NCBI GenBank assembly: GCA_019347675.1
Contig: JAHWKW010000023.1
Span: 1 to 44,440 of the forward strand
DNA: 44,440 nt
Reading direction: 5' to 3'
From: Actinomycetota bacterium
GTDB lineage: Bacteria; Actinomycetota; Nitriliruptoria; Nitriliruptorales; JAHWKO01
Part shown: positions 37,007 through 44,440 of the stretch, in pieces
Numbering within the stretch: position 1 is the stretch's first letter
Layout of the letters: every line of letters begins with the position of its first letter
The notes under the pieces: model-generated
Told to the model about the DNA's origin: nothing
The model's input: the letters and a program-made list of their open reading frames with translations, nothing else
Databases searched by the model: none
Translations under genes and position numbers: made by a program

Positions 37007-37015
37007 TGTGGATAA
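37007..37015 (-). promoter_or_regulatory. Perfect DnaA box upstream of nrdJ
   Basis: TGTGGATAA is the exact complement of the consensus DnaA box TTATCCACA. It lies 110 bases upstream of the nrdJ -35. DnaA regulates nrdAB in E. coli; such control here is inference. Chance occurrence of one 9-mer is possible. Confidence 0.4.
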
Positions 37016-37047
37016 CCGTGTGCAGCGTCGGTGGCTTCGCGGTGGAA

Positions 37048-37077
37048 ACACAACATGTCGTGGTCACACATGTGGAA
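37048..37077. promoter_or_regulatory. Candidate NrdR-type operator region upstream of nrdJ
   Basis: Two imperfect palindromes centred on ACATGT, ACACAACATGTCGTGG (37048-37063) and TCACACATGTGGAA (37064-37077), lie 40 bases before the -35. Known NrdR boxes are paired ACA-rich palindromes, but with a centre spacing near 31 bases; here the centres are 15 apart. No cobalamin riboswitch signature was recognised in 36807-37193, though the product is B12-dependent. Confidence 0.35.
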
Positions 37078-37116
37078 GGACCCAACCGGTGGTGGTTGGC
37101 CGGCCGCGGCGCATCG

Positions 37117-37145
37117 TTGACACTGACCCAGCTGCCCTCTCTAAT
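37117..37145 (+). promoter_or_regulatory. Consensus promoter of nrdJ
   Basis: TTGACA (37117-37122) is followed after 17 bases by TCTAAT (37140-37145), 11 of 12 consensus matches. Predicted start near 37152, leaving a leader of about 42 bases with GGAGGG 6 bases before the ATG. Confidence 0.8.
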
Positions 37146-37193
37146 CACAGCGTCGTAACTCCACCGCCGCACTCGACAACCCGGAGGGACTCC

Positions 37194-41603
<4,410 letters not shown>

Positions 41604-41666
41604 GCAGCATGGCCCAGGCTGGACCATGCTCGACCGCGACGAACCCGGGCCGAGACGCTCCGCCAC

Positions 41667-42410
41667 TCATCGGGTGGCGTGCACGACCACCCGCACGTAA
41701 TCGGCCCACCAGTGGCCGTCCTCGTCGCGGAGCACTGGCTCAAGCAGCGCCTCGGCCCGTGCGAGGACCGCCGCGGCCACCTCGTCGTCCATCGCACGGA
41801 ACGTGTCGCCGAGGAACGTGGTCAGCCATGAGCGGATGCCGCTCTCAAGAAACGTCGGGCGCGGGTGAAGCTCACACCGCGACACCGTGAACCCGTGGCG
41901 CTCGAGGCGCTGCCGGTAGGCATCGGCTGACGGGAAGAACCAGGCCGGCAGCGGCCGGTCCACCGCCTGCGCGTCGAGTGCCGCTCGGGCCGCGACCCGG
42001 ATCGCGGCGACGTTGCCGCGGCCACCGAACTCGGCGACGAAGCGGCCATCTTCCACCAAGACACCGGCCACCCCCGCGATGACCGCGTCGGCGTCGGGCA
42101 TCCAGTGCAACGCGGCGTTGGAGAACACGGCATCGAAGGACCCCAGCGTGTCGCCGAGTTGCTGCCCGTCCACGTGGTACGCCTCGATGCCACGGGTCCG
42201 CGCGGCCTGAACCATGTCCGGTGAGCTGTCGACCGCCACGACCTCGGCTCCCCGTTGGGCGATCGCGACCGACAACCGCCCATCACCACACCCCAGGTCG
42301 AGGATGCGCTCACCGGGGCGGGGATCCAAGACTTCGACGAGGGCAGCAGCCAGCTCGGCCACGAACGCGGCGTGCTGTTGGTAGGTGTCGGCATCCGCGC
42401 TCCAGCTCAG
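41667..42410 (-). CDS. Class I SAM-dependent methyltransferase (trans-aconitate methyltransferase-like)
   Basis: A Rossmann-fold methyltransferase of 231 residues from a GTG at 42362, or 247 from a CTG at 42410. The SAM motif ILDLGCGDGRLS, acidic VVAVDSSPDM, and FDAVFSNAALHWMPDADAVI fit the Tam/UbiE-like group. The upstream extension LSWSADADTYQQHAAFVAEL matches the usual start of this family (a W-x-A-x-x-Y-x-x-H segment), and GGAAGG lies seven bases before the CTG, so the longer form is preferred. No ATG or GTG is available there before the stop. The substrate is unknown. It converges on nrdJ. Confidence 0.78.
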   Translation of the reverse strand: MSWSADADTYQQHAAFVAELAAALVEVLDPRPGERILDLGCGDGRLSVAIAQRGAEVVAVDSSPDMVQAARTRGIEAYHVDGQQLGDTLGSFDAVFSNAALHWMPDADAVIAGVAGVLVEDGRFVAEFGGRGNVAAIRVAARAALDAQAVDRPLPAWFFPSADAYRQRLERHGFTVSRCELHPRPTFLESGIRSWLTTFLGDTFRAMDDEVAAAVLARAEALLEPVLRDEDGHWWADYVRVVVHATR

Positions 42411-42499
42411 GGGGCAACCTTCCGGGTGTCAGCGGCTTGACTGCTGATGCGCCCCTGGTGCCGACCGGACCAGCGTCACTCGTCGCGGCCGAACCAGGA

Positions 42500-42685
42500 T
42501 CACTCGTCGCGGTCCGACAGGGACGGCACCAGGAACGCGATCACGCCGGCCAGGAACAACACACTCCCGACGGTCGTCAGCAGGTCGCCGTCGCGGATCC
42601 CAGCCATGAGGAACAGCACCACGCCCGCGAGGAACAGCAGCCATCCGACGAGCTGGCAACTGCCGCCCTGGCGGTCGTCAGGCAC
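42500..42685 (-). CDS. Small two-helix membrane protein
   Basis: A 61-residue product from a GTG: hydrophilic start (MPDDRQGGSCQ), helix 1 (LVGWLLFLAGVVLFLMAG), short loop (IRDGDLL) and helix 2 (TVGSVLFLAGVIAFLVPSL), ending SDRDE. The two helices are near repeats (LFLAGVV/LFLAGVI), like a membrane hairpin. There is no clear ribosome binding site. The family is unknown. A 13-base direct repeat (TCACTCGTCGCGG at 42476 and 42500) lies at its 3' end. Confidence 0.5.
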   Translation of the reverse strand: MPDDRQGGSCQLVGWLLFLAGVVLFLMAGIRDGDLLTTVGSVLFLAGVIAFLVPSLSDRDE

Positions 42686-42860
42686 GGCAACGATCGGGCT
42701 GACTGGTCCGCTCCCGGGTCACCACGGCGAGCGAGCGTAGCGGTCGCGCCACGCCCGCTGGCTGGCGCCGGCGGGAATAGCGGAACCGACCACGTAGCCG
42801 TGGCCGAGGACACACGAACCGTGGATCATCGCTCCGAGGCTTGAGACCCATGACAGGCAC

Positions 42861-43985
42861 ATGACGACGGACGCGCACGCCGTAAGCGTGTTGGAACGAC
42901 TCGATCTCGAGGCGCAGATCCGCCAGCTCCTCGTCGTCCACCTCTACGGTTCGCGACCCCACCAGGTCACTCAGCAGGAGGCAGCTTCCAACCGACGCTT
43001 GTACGGCGCCGCGACGCCTGCCAGCGTGATCTCTGCCGTCCGCCCCGGCGGGGTGGTCTTCGTCCGTCACAACCGCAGCGATCCACAGGCGTTCGACGTG
43101 CCGACCGGCAACCTGCGTCGACGCGACCAGATCACCCGCCTCACGGCTGGCCTGCAGCAAGCGGCCTGCTCGTCGGTCGGTATCGGTCTGCTGGTCGCGA
43201 CCGATCACGAGGGCGGTCCCGTCACCCGCCTGCCCGGTTCGCACCCGATCGGCGGCGCCGAGCTGGGTGCAGCCGGGGACCTGGGCGTGGCCAGGCGCGC
43301 GGCGGTCGCCGCCGGGCACGAACTGGCTGCGGTGGGCATCAACCTCAACCTCGCACCCGTCGCGGACGTCAACACCAAGCCAGGTAACCCGGTCATCGGC
43401 GACCGGGCGTTGTCCGCCGACCCCAAGGCCGCGTCCGACCTGGTGCAGGCGCAGATCGCCGGTTACCACGACGCGGGGATCGCCGCGACGGCCAAGCACT
43501 TCCCGGGCCACGGCGGCGCGGACGTCGATAGCCACGAGCGCACGCCGGTGGTGAACGCTCGCCGACAGGTGTGGTCTGACGTTCACCTGCCGCCGTTCGT
43601 CGCCGCCGTGCGCGCTGGCGTCGACGCGGTCATGACCGCCCACCTGAGCGCTCCGGCACTCGACGCGGCAGGGACGCCAGCCACCCTCTCACCGCGGATC
43701 GTCGGCGGCCTGCTGCGCCAACAGATGGGCTTCGACGGCGTGGTGGTGACCGACTCGCTGTGGATGGGCGGGGTGCGGAACGGACGTGATGATGGCGAGA
43801 TCGTGGTTGCGGCGCTGGAGGCGGGCTGCGACGTGCTGCTGATGCCCGCGGACGCCGCCACGGCTGTGCGCGCCATCGTGGGCGCCGTGAGATCCGGCCG
43901 GCTCTCACAGGAGACGATCGCCGACGCGACCAGGCGGGTTCTGCGACTCAAGGCACAGCTCGGGCTGCTGCCCTCCGGACGCTGA
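42861..43985 (+). CDS. Glycoside hydrolase family 3, beta-N-acetylhexosaminidase (NagZ-like)
   Basis: A 374-residue single-domain GH3 enzyme. TDHEGGPVTRL, GINLNLAPVADVN, the signature KHFPGHGGADVDSHERTP (212-229, including the Asp-Ser-His used as general acid) and the nucleophile D298 in VVTDSLWMGGV are present. NagZ removes N-acetylglucosamine from cell-wall fragments during recycling. No signal peptide is visible, so it is probably cytoplasmic. The second residue after KHFPG is His, as in NagZ. The gene follows about 175 bases without recognised genes. Confidence 0.88.
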   Translation: MTTDAHAVSVLERLDLEAQIRQLLVVHLYGSRPHQVTQQEAASNRRLYGAATPASVISAVRPGGVVFVRHNRSDPQAFDVPTGNLRRRDQITRLTAGLQQAACSSVGIGLLVATDHEGGPVTRLPGSHPIGGAELGAAGDLGVARRAAVAAGHELAAVGINLNLAPVADVNTKPGNPVIGDRALSADPKAASDLVQAQIAGYHDAGIAATAKHFPGHGGADVDSHERTPVVNARRQVWSDVHLPPFVAAVRAGVDAVMTAHLSAPALDAAGTPATLSPRIVGGLLRQQMGFDGVVVTDSLWMGGVRNGRDDGEIVVAALEAGCDVLLMPADAATAVRAIVGAVRSGRLSQETIADATRRVLRLKAQLGLLPSGR

Positions 43986-44097
43986 GGATCCTGCATCGGC
44001 GGCCAGGGTGCGGACGCCCGGCCGCGGAGGGCGTAGCGGCCGTCCTCTTGTCCACACCGGGGTCGGGTCTGGGTGGCTGTGGCGTCACACCACTTCG

Positions 44098-44122
44098 TAT
44101 GATGGGGTCGAACGTCAGTTCG
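44098..44122 (+). promoter_or_regulatory. -10 element and LexA box before second DUF222/HNH gene
   Basis: TATGAT (44098-44103) is followed six bases later by CGAACGTCAGTTCG (44109-44122), a perfect GAAC-N4-GTTC core covering the expected transcription start. The -35 is poor. The layout, with the operator directly after the -10, is the same as at the DUF222 gene at the other window end. A TTGTCCACA 9-mer at 44048-44056 also lies upstream. Confidence 0.75.
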
Positions 44123-44141
44123 GTCCACGGGAGGAGTGGCG

Positions 44142-44440
44142 GTGTCGGCGGCGGTGGTGCAGGCGCCGACCGTGTTCGACGCGGAACGTCTGGAGGGGTT
44201 GGCCAGCGCGGTCGACGGGGTGGTCGCCGCCCGTATCGACGAGTTGGGCGACGACGAGATCCGCGCCGAGCTCGAGGCGGTCGAGGTCGCCCGCCGCCGT
44301 CTGGAAGCGCGCGCGTGCCGGCTGGCCGCAGCGTTGTCGGAGCGCGCCGCCCGCCGCGCCGCCGAGACCGACCCCCACGATGTGCGCGCCGGTGAGCGCG
44401 CCGGCCGGCAGGTCCGCCGCGACCTGGCCGACCACCTCAA
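44142..44440 (+). CDS. DUF222 / 13E12-type HNH endonuclease family protein, N-terminal part (cut by window edge)
   Basis: A GTG at 44142 with GGAGGAG upstream opens a frame running out of the window (99 codons). The protein reads FDAERLEGLASAVDGVVAARI, then EIRAELEAVEVARRRLEARACRLAAALSERAA, then DVRAGERAGRQVRRDLADHL. This matches the DUF222 N-terminal helices (the LxxAxxRLxAxxxxL and RRxxRxxRRxL patterns). The HNH domain would be beyond the edge. A LexA box at the promoter suggests SOS induction, as for its relative at 1-352. Confidence 0.75.
   Translation, partial: MSAAVVQAPTVFDAERLEGLASAVDGVVAARIDELGDDEIRAELEAVEVARRRLEARACRLAAALSERAARRAAETDPHDVRAGERAGRQVRRDLADHL

Noticed and set aside
36830-37190. 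Cobalamin riboswitch before B12-dependent nrdJ
   Set aside because: Only a fragment like GCCCACTG is present (about 36910); the rest of the conserved B12-box core is missing, and the strong promoter lies downstream of it.
44048-44056. TTGTCCACA as part of a replication origin
   Set aside because: A single DnaA-type 9-mer with no cluster, no AT-rich region and no dnaA or dnaN nearby.

Overview
This is a high-GC (roughly 70% by eye) actinobacterial chromosome segment. It is rich in GTG starts and in -10 elements of the TAnnnT type, and several genes may be leaderless. The core gene order closely follows the recA-lexA neighbourhood I recall from Mycobacterium tuberculosis (about Rv2718c to Rv2754c): thyX-like, dapA, rnj, ftsK, pgsA, recA, recX, miaB, LigB-like, miaA, dapF, hflX, lexA, LysM protein, nrdR. 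The order is conserved, but accessory content, sequence divergence and a class II ribonucleotide reductase suggest a deep-branching lineage (Nitriliruptoria or Euzebya type, inferred) rather than a mycobacterium.

Layout. 1-3.1 kb is accessory: the 5' end of a DUF222/HNH gene, a poorly coding stretch, a small secreted protein, and a SARP-type regulator with its small companion. 3.1-9.2 kb carries a double ThyX-domain protein, a histidine-kinase-like remnant, dapA, RNase J and a zinc alcohol dehydrogenase. 9.3-18.0 kb carries ftsK, a Gly/Glu-rich membrane protein, a DinB-like protein, a RodZ-like protein, and the tightly packed series rimO-pgsA-cinA-thpR, facing a DEDDh exonuclease. 18.8-22.0 kb carries recA, with a LexA box, a repetitive leader and a 361-aa intein, followed by recX. 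22.0-26.3 kb is a minus-strand group: FGGY kinase, SirB1-like protein, two lipoproteins, inositol phosphatase. 26.5-33.3 kb is a plus-strand series: membrane protein, miaB, LigB-like, miaA, dapF, hflX, secreted metallopeptidase. Then come vapBC, lexA, a divergent LysM protein, nrdR, a GNAT fusion, and nrdJ with two inteins. The end holds a methyltransferase, a small membrane protein, a NagZ-like glycosidase and the start of a second DUF222/HNH gene.

Theme. The window holds the DNA-damage regulator (LexA), the recombinase (RecA), its modulator (RecX), dNTP supply (NrdJ, NrdR, a ThyX relative), chromosome segregation (FtsK) and a likely SOS-linked division or wall factor (LysM protein). Actinobacterial LexA boxes, CGAAC-N4-GTTCG, are visible at six sites, plus one weak copy: before recA, a cluster between lexA and the LysM gene, and before both DUF222/HNH genes at the window edges. 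Three inteins sit in the two central DNA-metabolism enzymes, each at an active-site or DNA-binding loop. One has a homing endonuclease domain with apparently intact acidic residues, one a domain that looks inactivated, and one has none.
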